Source of the DNA: Serratia silvae
GTDB taxonomy: Bacteria > Pseudomonadota > Gammaproteobacteria > Enterobacterales > Enterobacteriaceae
Assembly: GCF_023282985.1 (NCBI RefSeq)
Contig: NZ_JAGQDC010000003.1
Coordinates: forward strand, 124,001-188,000
Direction: 5' to 3'
Length of the DNA stretch: 64,000 nucleotides
Below, in pieces: positions 19,699 through 29,392 of this stretch. Within the stretch, counting starts at the first letter, position 1; every line of letters begins with the position of its first letter. A program made the translations under genes and the position numbers. The notes beneath the pieces were generated by a model. That model searched no databases, was not told the DNA's origin, and was given only the letters and a program-made list of their open reading frames with translations.

Positions 19699-19902
19699 AT
19701 GAGCCTCTTTTTTATTATACTGGCTGCATTAGTAAGAGATGGCTCTACTCCGGCCAGAGTCACTCTGGCGGAAAGCAAAAAACCCGACCTCACCAGTCGG
19801 GTTTTTTGCGTTTTTAAAGGCGATGTAGTTCTGATTGTTTACGGGCATCGTAGCGGTGCCGCAAGCAAACCTTACGCCAACCAGGTTTCGAGCTGGCGTT
19901 GA
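19699..19902 (+). CDS. small hypothetical ORF in the thiL-dxs gap (doubtful)
   Basis: Open frame of 67 codons with a hydrophobic start ([12 protein letters not shown]), a GTGGCGG-like but weak binding site, and no family I recognise. It reads straight through the bidirectional terminator hairpin at 19775-19809 and ends inside dxs on the other strand, both of which argue against it being translated in full. It is not related to the PgpA sequence expected at this place. Confidence 0.15.
   Translation: MSLFFIILAALVRDGSTPARVTLAESKKPDLTSRVFCVFKGDVVLIVYGHRSGAASKPYANQVSSWR
19775..19809. terminator. bidirectional terminator between thiL and dxs
   Basis: Perfect 14-bp inverted repeat (19775-19788 with 19796-19809) with a 7-base loop. 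The stem has CCCGAC/GTCGGG at its core flanked by six A and six T, so it can terminate transcription from both sides. Confidence 0.93.
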
Positions 19903-21734
19903 ATACCGGCTGCATCCAGGCCCAGATCGCTGCGGATCTCTTCCTGGCCGCCCTGTGGGATAAAGTAATCCGGCAGGCCAATATTCAGTACGGGCACTAC
20001 ACGGCGTTTGGCCATCAGTAGTTCGTTAACCCCGCTGCCAGCGCCGCCTATAATGGCGTTTTCTTCCAGCGTCACCAACACGTCGTGGCTGGCGGCCATT
20101 TCCAGCACCAGCTGCTCGTCCAGTGGTTTGACAAAGCGCATGTCCACCAGCGTAGCGTTCATCGCTTCGGCGACCTGAGCGGCTTCCGCCAACAGGGTAC
20201 CAAAGTTGAGGATGGCAATCTTTTCCCCTTCGCGACGCACTATGCCCTTACCGAGCGGTAGTGCGGCCAGAGGTTCCAGCGTTGCTCCCGTACCGTTGCC
20301 CCGTGGGTAGCGTACCGCACTTGGGCCTGCGTTATGGTGATAACCGGTGAACAGCATCTGGCGGCATTCGTTTTCGTCGCTCGGCGTCATGATCACCATG
20401 TTCGGGATACAGCGCAGGAACGAAATATCAAATGCGCCCTGGTGGGTCTGGCCGTCTGCACCGACAATCCCGCCGCGATCGATGGCAAACATCACCGGCA
20501 GCTGCTGGATCGCTACGTCGTGGATCACCTGATCGTAGGCGCGTTGCAGGAAGGTGGAGTAGATCGCCACCACCGGCTTGTAACCGCCGATCGCCAACCC
20601 GGCGGCGAAAGTCACCGCATGCTGCTCGGCGATCGCCACGTCGAAATATTGCTGCGGATAGTCGCGTGAGAACTGCACCATGCCGGAACCTTCGCGCATG
20701 GCTGGCGTGATCGCCATCAGTTGACTGTCTTTGGCCGCCGTTTCACACAGCCATTCACCAAAGATCTTGGAATAGGTTGGCAGGCCGCCAGCGCTTTTTG
20801 GCAGGGTACCGCTGGCCGGATCGAATTTTGGCACCGCGTGGAAGCTGATCGGATCCTTTTCTGCCGGGGCATAACCACGGCCTTTCTTGGTCATGATATG
20901 CAGTAACTGTGGGCCTTTCAGGTCACGCATGTTTTTTAGCGTAGCGGCCAATCCCTGCACGTCGTGCCCGTCTACCGGGCCAATGTAGTTAAAGCCCAGC
21001 TCTTCAAACAGCGTGCCGGGGACTACCATGCCTTTGAGGTGTTCTTCGGTACGCTTGAGTAGTTCTTTGATCGGCGGTACGCCGGAGAGCACCTTCTTGC
21101 CGCCTTCGCGCAGCGTGGAGTAGAGTTTGCCAGACAGCAGTTGCGCCAGATGATTATTCAACGCTCCGACGTTTTCGGAGATCGACATTTCGTTGTCGTT
21201 TAGCACGACCAGCATATCCGGGGTGATATCACCCGCATGGTTCATGGCTTCGAACGCCATGCCTGCGGTGATGGCACCGTCACCAATCACGCAGACGGTG
21301 CGGCGGTTTTTACCCTCACGTGCGGCTGCCACAGCCATACCAAGACCCGCGCTGATCGAGGTTGAAGAGTGGCCAACGGACAACACGTCATATTCACTTT
21401 CGGCACGCCACGGGAACGGGTGCAGGCCGTTTTTCTGGCGGATGGTTGAGATGCGGTCACGCCGTCCGGTCAGGATCTTGTGTGGGTAAGCCTGATGGCC
21501 AACGTCCCAAACCAGGTGATCGAAAGGGGTGTTGTAGACGTAATGCAGTGCCACCGTCAGCTCGACGGTACCCAGCCCAGATGCAAAGTGACCACTGGAA
21601 CGGCTGACGCTGTCCAGCAGGTATTGCCGCAGTTCATCACACAACTTCGGCAGGCTTTCTTTTGGCAACGAGCGGAGCTCTTCAGGATTTTCCGCTAAGG
21701 CCAAGGTCGGGTATTTGGCTATATCAAGACTCAT
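19872..21734 (-). CDS. dxs: 1-deoxy-D-xylulose-5-phosphate synthase
   Basis: First enzyme of the methylerythritol phosphate pathway, 620 residues, thiamine-diphosphate dependent; it joins pyruvate and glyceraldehyde 3-phosphate. The cofactor motif [16 protein letters not shown], the catalytic Glu in [14 protein letters not shown] and the transketolase C-terminal domain are all visible. It is the distal gene of xseB-ispA-dxs, 21 bases after ispA, linking precursor supply to prenyl chain synthesis. thiL, which makes its cofactor, is convergent with it. Confidence 0.98.
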   Translation of the reverse strand: MSLDIAKYPTLALAENPEELRSLPKESLPKLCDELRQYLLDSVSRSSGHFASGLGTVELTVALHYVYNTPFDHLVWDVGHQAYPHKILTGRRDRISTIRQKNGLHPFPWRAESEYDVLSVGHSSTSISAGLGMAVAAAREGKNRRTVCVIGDGAITAGMAFEAMNHAGDITPDMLVVLNDNEMSISENVGALNNHLAQLLSGKLYSTLREGGKKVLSGVPPIKELLKRTEEHLKGMVVPGTLFEELGFNYIGPVDGHDVQGLAATLKNMRDLKGPQLLHIMTKKGRGYAPAEKDPISFHAVPKFDPASGTLPKSAGGLPTYSKIFGEWLCETAAKDSQLMAITPAMREGSGMVQFSRDYPQQYFDVAIAEQHAVTFAAGLAIGGYKPVVAIYSTFLQRAYDQVIHDVAIQQLPVMFAIDRGGIVGADGQTHQGAFDISFLRCIPNMVIMTPSDENECRQMLFTGYHHNAGPSAVRYPRGNGTGATLEPLAALPLGKGIVRREGEKIAILNFGTLLAEAAQVAEAMNATLVDMRFVKPLDEQLVLEMAASHDVLVTLEENAIIGGAGSGVNELLMAKRRVVPVLNIGLPDYFIPQGGQEEIRSDLGLDAAGIQRQLETWLA

Positions 21735-21755
21735 TCAGTACTCATATCAGAGAAG

Positions 21756-22658
21756 TTAATTGTCGCGTTCAATAATGAAGTTGGCCAATGCACGTAATGG
21801 TGCGGTGTTATAAGATTGTGTGGCCAACGAGTCTAATGCGGCCAAGGCTTCCTGATAGAGATCCCACGCTTTTAACTTGGCGCTGTCAAGCCCAAGTAGG
21901 GCCGGATAGGTACTCTTGCCAAGCTGTTGGTCGGAGCCCTGGCGTTTACCGATTTTTTCGGTTTCGCCCACGACGTCAAGAATATCGTCCTGCACCTGAA
22001 ACGCCAGGCCGATGGCAGCCGCGTAACGGTCAAGTTCAGGGAGTGCAGTACGGCCCGGTTCACCTGCGGCCAATGCACCCAGGCGAACCGCAGCACGGAT
22101 CAGCGCGCCGGTTTTATGGCGGTGGATCTGTTCTAGTGCTTGTAGATCGATCTGCTTAGCTTCGGCTTCCAGATCCAGCGATTGGCCGCCGCACATACCG
22201 GCAACGCCGCTGGCTTTGGCCAGTTCGGAAATCATCGCCAGCCGATCGCACAGTGCCACATCGGGCATGTCGGCGTCTGCCAGGATCGAGAAAGCCAGCG
22301 TTTGCAGGGCATCGCCCGCCAGAATGGCGTTAGCTTCCCCAAATTTTATATGGCAGGTTGGCTGGCCGCGGCGCAGATCGTCGTCATCCATCGCTGGCAG
22401 ATCGTCATGGATCAGCGAATAGGCATGGATGCACTCCACCGCCGCCGCTGGGGCATCCAGATTCTCCAGGCTCAGGCCAAACATTTGTCCGGTGGCATAA
22501 ACCAGGAAAGGCCGTAGCCGTTTACCGCCCAGTAAGGCACCGTGACGCATCGCCTCAACCATTTTGCCATCATTGAACGGCAGCGGAGCGATAAACCCAA
22601 GCAGTGCGCGATCGCTGCGCTGATGGAAGGCCTGTAACTGATCGTGGAACTCAGACAT
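21756..22658 (-). CDS. ispA: geranyl/farnesyl diphosphate synthase
   Basis: Prenyl diphosphate synthase of 300 residues that builds farnesyl diphosphate from IPP and DMAPP. Both aspartate-rich motifs are present: LIHDDLPAMDDDDLRRG and FQVQDDILDVVG, plus the GGKRLRPFLV segment. It begins 5 bases after the xseB stop, so its binding site lies within the end of xseB and the genes are coupled. Confidence 0.98.
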   Translation of the reverse strand: MSEFHDQLQAFHQRSDRALLGFIAPLPFNDGKMVEAMRHGALLGGKRLRPFLVYATGQMFGLSLENLDAPAAAVECIHAYSLIHDDLPAMDDDDLRRGQPTCHIKFGEANAILAGDALQTLAFSILADADMPDVALCDRLAMISELAKASGVAGMCGGQSLDLEAEAKQIDLQALEQIHRHKTGALIRAAVRLGALAAGEPGRTALPELDRYAAAIGLAFQVQDDILDVVGETEKIGKRQGSDQQLGKSTYPALLGLDSAKLKAWDLYQEALAALDSLATQSYNTAPLRALANFIIERDN

Positions 22659-22663
22659 CGTAA

Positions 22664-22927
22664 TTACTCAGCGTCCGGGGTAAAAGGGGTCAGTGCAGCA
22701 TCGTCGTTATGGTCGTTAAGCAGGATCTGTACGCGCTGCTCCGCCTGTTGCAGTTTTTGTTGGCCTTGGCGAGCCAATTGGACGCCTCGTTCAAACTCAT
22801 TGAGCGCATCTTCCAGCGGCAACTCGCCGGATTCCAGACGGGTTACGATACTCTCAAGTTCGCTAAGAGAATTCTCAAAGCTGATGCTTTGCTCTTTACT
22901 GTCTGATTGTGCAGGTTTTTTCGCCAT
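22664..22927 (-). CDS. xseB: exodeoxyribonuclease VII small subunit
   Basis: Small acidic helical protein of 87 residues; several copies bind XseA to form the single-strand exonuclease VII. The central [26 protein letters not shown] block is typical of the family. It is the first gene of the xseB-ispA-dxs unit and is divergent from thiI. Confidence 0.96.
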   Translation of the reverse strand: MAKKPAQSDSKEQSISFENSLSELESIVTRLESGELPLEDALNEFERGVQLARQGQQKLQQAEQRVQILLNDHNDDAALTPFTPDAE

Positions 22928-23042
22928 AGTTTTCTTTTTACATCATCATGTGAACAGTGGGGCCCGAGCCTATCCTAGCGGATCTTGATTAGTAAATCAT
23001 GGCACGTCAATGTGGTTTTGTGCACGGCGCGTGTGCAGATAG

Positions 23043-23109
23043 TGATATACTTCGCGCCCAGATAAGATTGATAAAAGCTCGGCCAGCCCGCGATTTTATC
23101 AATCTTATC
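23043..23109 (+). promoter_or_regulatory. thiI promoter candidate and 16-bp inverted repeat in the leader
   Basis: An extended minus-10 element TGATATACT lies at 23043-23051. About 10 bases downstream is a perfect 16-bp inverted repeat, 23061-23076 with 23094-23109, separated by a GC-rich 17-base loop. If transcription starts near 23058 the mRNA would begin with this strong hairpin, about 100 bases before the thiI start codon. There is no T-run after it, so it is not an ordinary terminator. Function unknown. Confidence 0.5.
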
Positions 23110-23211
23110 GCCATTGTATACCTAATAGCCTTGCAGTGGCAGCTAACCGCCGCCGCTGAAACCCATAGGGCAGAGGTATTGCCTAATTTTCATCAGACTA
23201 TAAAGACCGCC

Positions 23212-24660
23212 ATGAAGTTTATCATTAAATTGTTCCCGGAAATCACCATCAAGAGTCAATCTGTGCGCTTGCGCTTCATTAAGATCCTGACTACCAACAT
23301 CCGTAACGTCCTGAAGCAGTATGATGAAACTCTGGCGGTTGTCCGTCACTGGGATTTTATCGAGGTGCGTGCCAAAAACGAAGATCAGCGCCCGGCGATT
23401 GCCGATGCCCTGACGCGTATTCCCGGCATTCACCATATCCTGGAAGTGGAAGATCGCGCCTATACCGATGTCCACCACATCTTTGAGCAGACGCTGGAAA
23501 CCTACCGCGAGCAACTGGAAGGCAAGACCTTCTGCGTACGGGTGAAACGCCGTGGCAAGCATGAGTTCAGTTCGCAGGATGTTGAGCGTTACGTTGGTGG
23601 CGGTTTGAACCAGCATATTGAAAGCGCACGCGTCAAACTTTCTCGCCCTCAGGTCACGGTGAACCTGGAGATCGATGACGACAAGCTGATGCTGGTCAAG
23701 GCGCGCCGCGAAGGCATTGGCGGCTACCCGATCGGCACCCAGGAAGATGTGCTGTCACTGATTTCCGGCGGTTTTGACTCTGGTGTTTCCAGCTATATGC
23801 TGATGCGCCGTGGCTGCCGCGTACATTATTGCTTCTTTAATCTGGGTGGCGCGGCGCACGAAATTGGCGTCAAGCAGGTTGCTTACTATCTGTGGAACCG
23901 CTTCGGCAGCTCGCACAAGGTGCGCTTTGTGGCGATCGATTTCGAACCGGTGGTCGGTGAGATCCTGGAAAAGGTCGATGACGGCCAGATGGGCGTGGTG
24001 CTCAAACGCATGATGGTGCGTGCCGCTTCCCAGGTTGCTGAACGTTATGGCGTCCAGGCTTTGGTGACTGGCGAAGCGCTGGGCCAGGTTTCCAGCCAGA
24101 CCCTGACCAACCTGCGTCTGATCGATAACGCCTCCGATACCCTGATCCTGCGCCCGCTGATCTCGCATGATAAAGAGCACATCATCAACGTGGCGCGTGA
24201 AATCGGCACCGAAGACTTCGCCAAGACCATGCCGGAGTATTGTGGTGTGATCTCAAAAAGCCCGACGGTCAAGGCAATCAAAACCAGGATTGAAGAGGAA
24301 GAAGGGCACTTTGACTTCGAAATCCTTGATCGCGTGGTGCGCGAAGCACGTAACGTCGATATCCGCACTATCGCAGAAGAAGCCAGTCAGCAGGTCGCCG
24401 AAGTAGAAACCGTGGCTGAATTCAGTGCTGACGAAGTGATCCTGGATATCCGTTCGGTGGACGAGCAGGAAGAGAAGCCGCTGCAACTGGCGCAGGTTGA
24501 AGTCAAACTGCTGCCGTTCTACAAGTTAGGCACGCAGTTTGCCGATCTCGATCAGAGCAAAACCTATCTGCTGTACTGTGACCGTGGCGTGATGAGCCGT
24601 TTGCAAGCGCTATACCTGCTGGAGCAGGGCTACGCTAACGTTAAAGTCTACCGCCCGTAA
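23212..24660 (+). CDS. thiI: tRNA 4-thiouridine synthase / thiazole sulfurtransferase ThiI
   Basis: Enzyme of 482 residues, the E. coli length, that thiolates U8 of tRNA and passes sulfur to ThiS for thiamine synthesis. Domains in order are a ferredoxin-like domain and THUMP (about residues 1-165), a PP-loop adenylation domain with SGGFDSGV, and a C-terminal rhodanese domain with the persulfide Cys in [13 protein letters not shown]. The second reactive Cys is in [14 protein letters not shown]. The start [14 protein letters not shown] at 23212 matches the family; the frame is open 71 codons further upstream, across the leader hairpin, but those residues are not conserved. Confidence 0.98.
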   Translation: MKFIIKLFPEITIKSQSVRLRFIKILTTNIRNVLKQYDETLAVVRHWDFIEVRAKNEDQRPAIADALTRIPGIHHILEVEDRAYTDVHHIFEQTLETYREQLEGKTFCVRVKRRGKHEFSSQDVERYVGGGLNQHIESARVKLSRPQVTVNLEIDDDKLMLVKARREGIGGYPIGTQEDVLSLISGGFDSGVSSYMLMRRGCRVHYCFFNLGGAAHEIGVKQVAYYLWNRFGSSHKVRFVAIDFEPVVGEILEKVDDGQMGVVLKRMMVRAASQVAERYGVQALVTGEALGQVSSQTLTNLRLIDNASDTLILRPLISHDKEHIINVAREIGTEDFAKTMPEYCGVISKSPTVKAIKTRIEEEEGHFDFEILDRVVREARNVDIRTIAEEASQQVAEVETVAEFSADEVILDIRSVDEQEEKPLQLAQVEVKLLPFYKLGTQFADLDQSKTYLLYCDRGVMSRLQALYLLEQGYANVKVYRP

Positions 24661-24670
24661 TCTGCGTTGC

Positions 24671-24706
24671 AGGGTAGCAATGCCGTTTCTTTGGTGTTGC
24701 TACCCT
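24671..24706 (+). terminator. stem-loop after thiI
   Basis: Perfect 10-bp stem (24671-24680 with 24697-24706) and a 16-base loop, 10 bases after thiI. The following tract is only weakly T-rich, so termination strength is uncertain. Confidence 0.6.
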
Positions 24707-24759
24707 TATCCCTCCCTCATGTTTGCTCCTCTTTTTTTACCCTTTCCCATCGAATAACT

Positions 24760-24804
24760 TTGACATAGCGGCTTACTTTGGTTTATTTGTTGTTATGTTA
24801 TAAC
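24760..24804 (+). promoter_or_regulatory. promoter with overlapping Zur-like operator before the DUF4198 gene
   Basis: TTGACA at 24760-24765 with a weak minus-10 such as TTATTT at 24783-24788 (17-base spacer). Just after it is GTTATGTTATAAC (24792-24804), an inverted repeat with GTTAT/ATAAC arms that differs at one position from the palindromic core GTTATANTATAAC of enterobacterial Zur boxes. The position around the transcription start fits repression by zinc-loaded Zur. Zur control is inference. Confidence 0.5.
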
Positions 24805-24834
24805 GTATCTTTTTATTGGGAAAGGAGCAGGTTA

Positions 24835-25626
24835 ATGCGGTTAAAAAAGTTGGTGGCAATACTGCCTTTTTGGTTTATCAGCCATTCACAGGCGCATTCT
24901 TTGTGGGTCAATGCACTACCCGCTACGGGCGGACAGAGCACGATAGAGCTTGGCTATGGAGATGAATTCCCTACCGCAGAAGCGATCCCGGAAGATCGCC
25001 TGCACATTTTCGCACCGGCACAGCTGATCGGGAAGAATGGGGATCTGATGCTGAAGCCTGGTAAAGAGAATTACCAGTTCGTGACGGAAAAACCGTTAGC
25101 CAAGGGTAGCTATGCCGCTATCGCTATCTATAAACCCACCTATTGGTCGAAAAATAAAGCGGGATGGCAACAGCAGAGCAGGACGGAAATGCCAGACGCG
25201 CTGTACTGCGAGCGGGCTTCCATGTTTGGCAAAACCATTGTGAATATCGATGGTGCGACAGAGACCGCAGTCATCAGCCAGCCGCAGGGGTTGCAGTTGG
25301 AAATTATCCCGTTAGCCAACCCGGTGACCATAAAGCCAGGGCAGCCGTTGCCAATACAGGTACTGTATGACGGGAAACCGCTAAAGAATGCCGATGTGAC
25401 GGCGACGTTTGCCGGTTTTGGCGACCAACATGAGCACCACGGGCATACTCATAGTCATGCCAAAGCCTTTTTGAATCAGACCGACGGCAAGGGCAAAGTC
25501 AATGTTTACCCGCTGAAGGCGGGATATTGGGTAGTCGAAACCGAACATAAACTGCCTTATGTGGATAAGGCGAAATGTGATGAATCCGTGTTGCTTTCAA
25601 CGCTGACCTTTACCATCAGCGAATAA
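24835..25626 (+). CDS. DUF4198 periplasmic protein with His-rich loop, probable metal-uptake component
   Basis: Secreted protein of 263 residues. The ATG at 24835 follows AAAGGAG and gives a short signal peptide (basic start, hydrophobic core, probable cleavage after SQAHS or nearby). The rest resembles DUF4198 proteins, which in other bacteria accompany nickel or cobalt transporters. A His-rich loop, HEHHGHTHSHAK, lies near residue 200, and ELGYGDEFP near the N terminus is typical. It is a single-gene unit between thiI and the convergent yajL, absent at this place in E. coli. With the Zur-like operator in front, a zinc- or other metal-scavenging role is plausible, but the metal is not known. 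Confidence 0.7.
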   Translation: MRLKKLVAILPFWFISHSQAHSLWVNALPATGGQSTIELGYGDEFPTAEAIPEDRLHIFAPAQLIGKNGDLMLKPGKENYQFVTEKPLAKGSYAAIAIYKPTYWSKNKAGWQQQSRTEMPDALYCERASMFGKTIVNIDGATETAVISQPQGLQLEIIPLANPVTIKPGQPLPIQVLYDGKPLKNADVTATFAGFGDQHEHHGHTHSHAKAFLNQTDGKGKVNVYPLKAGYWVVETEHKLPYVDKAKCDESVLLSTLTFTISE

Positions 25627-25637
25627 GCCATTGGCTT

Positions 25638-25657
25638 GGCAGGCCAACCGGCCTGCC
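25638..25657. other. hairpin between convergent DUF4198 gene and yajL
   Basis: Perfect 8-bp GC-rich stem with a 4-base loop in the 40-base convergent spacer. No T-run on either strand, so its terminator activity is uncertain. Confidence 0.5.
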
Positions 25658-25666
25658 GATATTGCT

Positions 25667-26257
25667 TCAATCGCGGAAGTCGTACATGCCAGGGATCAGT
25701 ACCAGCTGTGCCGCTATTTCAGCCGCCTTGGCCTTACCCAACAGCAAATCGATCAGTTTAAGGGCAAACTCCATCGAGGTGCCTGGCCCTTGACTGGTGA
25801 GCAGATTGACGCGTGGGTCGAACACGACGCGTCGTTCCATCCACTGCCCTTCGGGGATCTGCTCTTTCAGGCCGGGGAAGCCGGTCATATTGCCGATCGG
25901 GAACAGTTGGTGATGCTGCAATACCAAGGCCGGAGCCGCACAGATGGCGGCGACAATATTGCCTTGCAGATGCATCTGGCGGACTTTTTCCACCAGCAGC
26001 GGGCTATCGCGAAAACACTCCGCACCCTTGATACCGCCAGGTAAGACGATGGCGTCAAAGTGGTCGTCAACAATTGCCACCAAGGGGGCGTCTGCCAGCA
26101 GCTTCACGCCGCGTGAGCAGACGATGGTCAGGCCTCCGTCACTGGCAACGCTGGCGGTCGTTACTTTGACACCGGCACGAACCAGCAGGTCGATGGTGGT
26201 TACGGCTTCGGTTTCTTCACTACCAGGTGCCAGGCAGACTAATACCGATGCGCTCAT
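25667..26257 (-). CDS. yajL: protein/nucleotide deglycase YajL (DJ-1/PfpI family)
   Basis: Protein of 196 residues homologous to human DJ-1; E. coli YajL is described as an oxidative-stress chaperone and deglycase. The nucleophilic Cys is in VAAICAAPA, with [11 protein letters not shown] near the N terminus and a conserved LPGGIKGAE. The ATG at 26257 matches the E. coli start ([15 protein letters not shown]) and has AAGGAAA upstream; an ATG at 26287 would add ten residues and lies deep in panE. It still overlaps the 3' end of panE by 38 bases, indicating co-expression. Confidence 0.95.
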   Translation of the reverse strand: MSASVLVCLAPGSEETEAVTTIDLLVRAGVKVTTASVASDGGLTIVCSRGVKLLADAPLVAIVDDHFDAIVLPGGIKGAECFRDSPLLVEKVRQMHLQGNIVAAICAAPALVLQHHQLFPIGNMTGFPGLKEQIPEGQWMERRVVFDPRVNLLTSQGPGTSMEFALKLIDLLLGKAKAAEIAAQLVLIPGMYDFRD

Positions 26258-27131
26258 AGCTATTTTCCTTGCGTTTAATGATTTCAAACAGCCGGGTATT
26301 TTCTGGCAGGGGAATGCCGTGATTGCGTCCGCGACGCAGCAAATAACCGGTAATGTAGTCGATCTCGGTGTGCCGCTGAGAACGGATATCCTGCAGCATC
26401 GAGGAGGTGTTGTCCGCCGTTGACTGGATCACCTGCATCACATAGAACACCAGGCTTTCGCACGAGGTGTGGTGACCTTCCATCTCCATCACGCTAGCCA
26501 CTTCACGGCAGATAAGCTCTATCTGCTCAGGGTAGCGTTGCAGATCGCCATTACGGCAGTCATACAGTACGGTTAGCGGGTTGATGACGCAGTTGACCGC
26601 CAGCTTGCGCCAACTGGTCGAAGCAATATTGTTATGCCAGGCAACGTCTGGCAGGGCCTGATGCAGAATTTCTGCCAGATGGCTGAGATGGGTCGCTTGC
26701 TGGGTCGTTGGGCCGATATGGGTAGTGCCGTTGGCGACGTGCACAATGGTGTTACCATCATGGCGTGCGGCATGGGTGGTGATGCCCTGTAGCACCGGCT
26801 GGCTATGCGGTGGCAGCTCCTCTTGAGTCCCTATGCCGTTATGCAGCAGCAAAATGGCACAGCGAGAGTTTAATTTTGGCAGCAATGCCGTCACCGCACT
26901 GGAAACCTGCCAGGCTTTCAGCGTGACCAGCAGCAACTCACTTTGCCGCAGGTGTTCGGGATCGTTGGTGGGCAAATTTCGGTTAAACGATGTGCCATCG
27001 GGTTCAATGACGTTGACCGCACAAAAGGGTTGGGGCACCCGTAACCATCCCTGTACATCGTGGCCCTGCTGATAGAGTTTGGCCAGCCACAGTTGTCCGA
27101 GCGCACCGCAACCAAGAATGGTTATTTTCAT
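26220..27131 (-). CDS. panE: 2-dehydropantoate 2-reductase
   Basis: NADPH-dependent ketopantoate reductase of pantothenate synthesis, 303 residues. The Rossmann motif GCGALGQLW is at residues 7-15 and the catalytic Lys lies in [15 protein letters not shown]. The start at 27131 follows GGGAGATGA. It precedes and overlaps yajL, as in E. coli, and is divergent from yajQ. Confidence 0.97.
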   Translation of the reverse strand: MKITILGCGALGQLWLAKLYQQGHDVQGWLRVPQPFCAVNVIEPDGTSFNRNLPTNDPEHLRQSELLLVTLKAWQVSSAVTALLPKLNSRCAILLLHNGIGTQEELPPHSQPVLQGITTHAARHDGNTIVHVANGTTHIGPTTQQATHLSHLAEILHQALPDVAWHNNIASTSWRKLAVNCVINPLTVLYDCRNGDLQRYPEQIELICREVASVMEMEGHHTSCESLVFYVMQVIQSTADNTSSMLQDIRSQRHTEIDYITGYLLRRGRNHGIPLPENTRLFEIIKRKENSYERIGISLPGTW

Positions 27132-27300
27132 TTCATCTCCCTGGTTTTCGGAAAGACCACTGATGCATCCTTTTGATTATAGGCTTTTCTGTTGTTGAAC
27201 GCCTTGTTCAAGTGCATATCTGAATTTTGCCTGCAACCGCAAAGCGGGTATCATGCACGGCAACGAAATCATAGAGCACCCATTCAGGAGGAAGAGAAGT

Positions 27301-27792
27301 ATGCCATCTTTCGACATCGTTTCCGAAATTGATATGCAGGAAGTTCGCAACGCCGTTGATAACGCTACCCGCGATCTCAGCACACGTTGGGATTTCCGTA
27401 ACGTACCGGCCAGCTTTGAGCTGAACGAGAAAGACGAAAGCATTAAGGTCGCCAGCGAGTCTGACTTCCAGGTGCAGCAACTGCTGGATATCCTGCGTGA
27501 AAAACTGATGAAACGCAGCATTGAAGGCGGCGCGTTGGAGATCCCGGAAGAGCTGACCCACAGTGGCAAAACCTACAGTGTGGATGCCAAGCTCAAGCAG
27601 GGGATTGAAAGCTCAGTGGCGAAGAAGATCGTCAAGCTGATCAAAGACAGTAAGCTGAAGGTACAGGCACAGATCCAGGGTGATGAAATCCGCGTTACCG
27701 GTAAGGCACGCGACGATCTGCAAAGCGTGATGGCGCTGATCCGTGGTGCCGATCTGGGGCAGCCGTTCCAGTTCAAAAACTTCCGCGATTAA
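27301..27792 (+). CDS. yajQ: YajQ family nucleotide-binding protein
   Basis: Protein of 163 residues made of two ferredoxin-like domains. YajQ homologues bind nucleotides, and a Xanthomonas member binds cyclic di-GMP; the role in enterobacteria is not settled. The ATG at 27301 gives the conserved [19 protein letters not shown]; the ATG at 27253 would add 16 non-conserved residues. AGGAGGAAGAG lies just upstream. The C terminus [11 protein letters not shown] is intact. Confidence 0.95.
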   Translation: MPSFDIVSEIDMQEVRNAVDNATRDLSTRWDFRNVPASFELNEKDESIKVASESDFQVQQLLDILREKLMKRSIEGGALEIPEELTHSGKTYSVDAKLKQGIESSVAKKIVKLIKDSKLKVQAQIQGDEIRVTGKARDDLQSVMALIRGADLGQPFQFKNFRD

Positions 27793-27797
27793 GCAGT

Positions 27798-27826
27798 CAG
27801 GGCCGGTTTACCGGCCCTGTTGTTTT
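27798..27826 (+). terminator. intrinsic terminator of yajQ
   Basis: Nine-bp stem (27798-27806 with 27811-27819), TTTA loop and a TGTTGTTTT tail, located between convergent yajQ and yajR. Confidence 0.85.
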
Positions 27827-29189
27827 ACAGCGCTGCTATCAGGGCTTCCAACTGACCGCGATTGGTCTGTTTGGTATCTACCTTCACGTAAGCGCTGCGC
27901 TCCTCGGGAACCACAACCGCCTCCGCTACGCCCGGCTGAGCCAGCAAACGGCTTTGCAACGCCGAATCTTTTACCGCCAGTTCAGACAACGTGATACGCA
28001 GGCTACTGACGTAAGGCGGCTCTTTCATGCTGCTGCTGACCACAAACCAGACGGCGGCAAGTACCGCACCGGCGATAAACACCAACCCTGCTCCCTGAAA
28101 ACCATATAACCAGCCGCCCACGCTGCCGCCGATGGCCACGCCAATAAACTGGCTGGTGGAGTAAACCCCCATCGCCGTGCCTTTATAGCCCGCAGGAGAC
28201 TCTTTGCTGATCAGAGAAGGCAGAATGGCCTCCATGACGTTAAACGCCATAAAGAACAGCTGCACTCCGGCAATGATGCCCCATAGATGCTGGCCAGAAA
28301 ACCACAGCACTATCTCGGCGAAAAACAGTACCGCTACGCAGCCCATAAAGACCTGCTTCATACGGCGGTATTTTTCCGCATAGATGATAAATGGCACGAC
28401 GGCAATGAAGGAAACCAGCATGGTGACCAGATAGACTTTCCAGTGGTCTGCAGCGGCCAGCCCGGCTTTTTCCATCGCCAACGGCAGGGCGACGAAGCTG
28501 GACATCAGCAGGATATGCAGGCACAGGATGCCAAAATTGAGTTTCAACAGCCGCGAATTGTTCAGTACCTTGCTAAAACTGCCCCGCACGATGCTCGATT
28601 CCCGGTTTAGCACGTGTTCGTCGGCAGAAGGGACGACCAGCAAGGTAATCACGATACCGGCTAGTGACAGCACGGCAATCATCCAGAACAGCGCATGCAA
28701 ACCGAAAGCATGGGTCACTATCGGGCCCACCACCATGGCGATAGCAAAGGTGATACCGAAGCTGATGCCAATAAACGCCATCGCCTTGGTACGGTTCTGT
28801 TCGCGGGTTAAATCCGACAACAGCGCCATCACCGCAGCGGCTATCGCCCCGGAACCCTGCAATGCACGGCCAAGAATGATGCCCCAAATGGAGTCGCTTA
28901 AGGCCGCGATAACGCTGCCAAGGGCGAAGATCAACAGCCCGCCGACGATCAGTGGTTTACGGCCAACGCGGTCGGAAATCAGGCCGAAGGGGATCTGAAA
29001 TACCGCCTGCGCCAGGCCATAAATACCGATAGCCAGGCCAATCAGCGCCTCACTGGCACCGTGCAGCGCCATCCCATAGGTGGTCAGTACCGGTAACACC
29101 ATAAACATGCCAAGCATGCGCAGAGAGAATACGGTTCCCAAGCCCCAGGTCGCACGGCGTTCTCGGGGCGTCATTACATTGTCGTTCAT
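27825..29189 (-). CDS. yajR: major facilitator superfamily transporter YajR
   Basis: Inner-membrane transporter of 454 residues with 12 predicted helices. The signature between helices 2 and 3, GLISDRVGRKPLIVGG, is the MFS motif A. A C-terminal soluble extension of about 65 residues (from SSLRITLSELAVKD to the end) corresponds to the ferredoxin-like YAM domain described for E. coli YajR. The substrate is unknown. It is transcribed toward yajQ; a long imperfect inverted repeat lies just upstream. Confidence 0.93.
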   Translation of the reverse strand: MNDNVMTPRERRATWGLGTVFSLRMLGMFMVLPVLTTYGMALHGASEALIGLAIGIYGLAQAVFQIPFGLISDRVGRKPLIVGGLLIFALGSVIAALSDSIWGIILGRALQGSGAIAAAVMALLSDLTREQNRTKAMAFIGISFGITFAIAMVVGPIVTHAFGLHALFWMIAVLSLAGIVITLLVVPSADEHVLNRESSIVRGSFSKVLNNSRLLKLNFGILCLHILLMSSFVALPLAMEKAGLAAADHWKVYLVTMLVSFIAVVPFIIYAEKYRRMKQVFMGCVAVLFFAEIVLWFSGQHLWGIIAGVQLFFMAFNVMEAILPSLISKESPAGYKGTAMGVYSTSQFIGVAIGGSVGGWLYGFQGAGLVFIAGAVLAAVWFVVSSSMKEPPYVSSLRITLSELAVKDSALQSRLLAQPGVAEAVVVPEERSAYVKVDTKQTNRGQLEALIAAL

Positions 29190-29207
29190 CTTGACCTCAG
29201 TAGAGCT

Positions 29208-29250
29208 TATTCCAACGGGTTAAGTAGGGAGGACTTAGCCTGTTGGAATA
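29208..29250. repeat. imperfect 18-bp inverted repeat upstream of yajR
   Basis: Arms 29208-29225 and 29233-29250 with a 7-base centre. There are two mismatches at DNA level; in plus-strand RNA both would be G-U pairs, giving an uninterrupted 18-bp stem. It lies 19 bases before the yajR start codon and could be leader structure or a remnant of a small mobile repeat. Confidence 0.5.
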
Positions 29251-29342
29251 GCCTCGGCAAAGTTGCGTCATTTTAGTGCGTAGGGCAGGGGGGGTAAATC
29301 GAATGTTGTTTAACAGATATTACAGTCGGCATGCTTTTCTCT

Positions 29343-29376
29343 GAAACAAATAAAATGGGCCGCTAAGCGGCCCATT
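29343..29376 (-). terminator. intrinsic terminator of the cyo operon
   Basis: Perfect 10-bp stem (29354-29363 with 29367-29376) with a 3-base loop; on the minus strand it is followed by a TTTTATTTGTTT tract. It starts 16 bases after the cyoE stop. Confidence 0.9.
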
Positions 29377-29392
29377 CGCAGACAACCGCTGT

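Noticed and set aside
22999-23211. 71-codon N-terminal extension of thiI
   Set aside because: It would translate through the promoter and leader hairpin and is not part of the ThiI family, which starts at [10 protein letters not shown].
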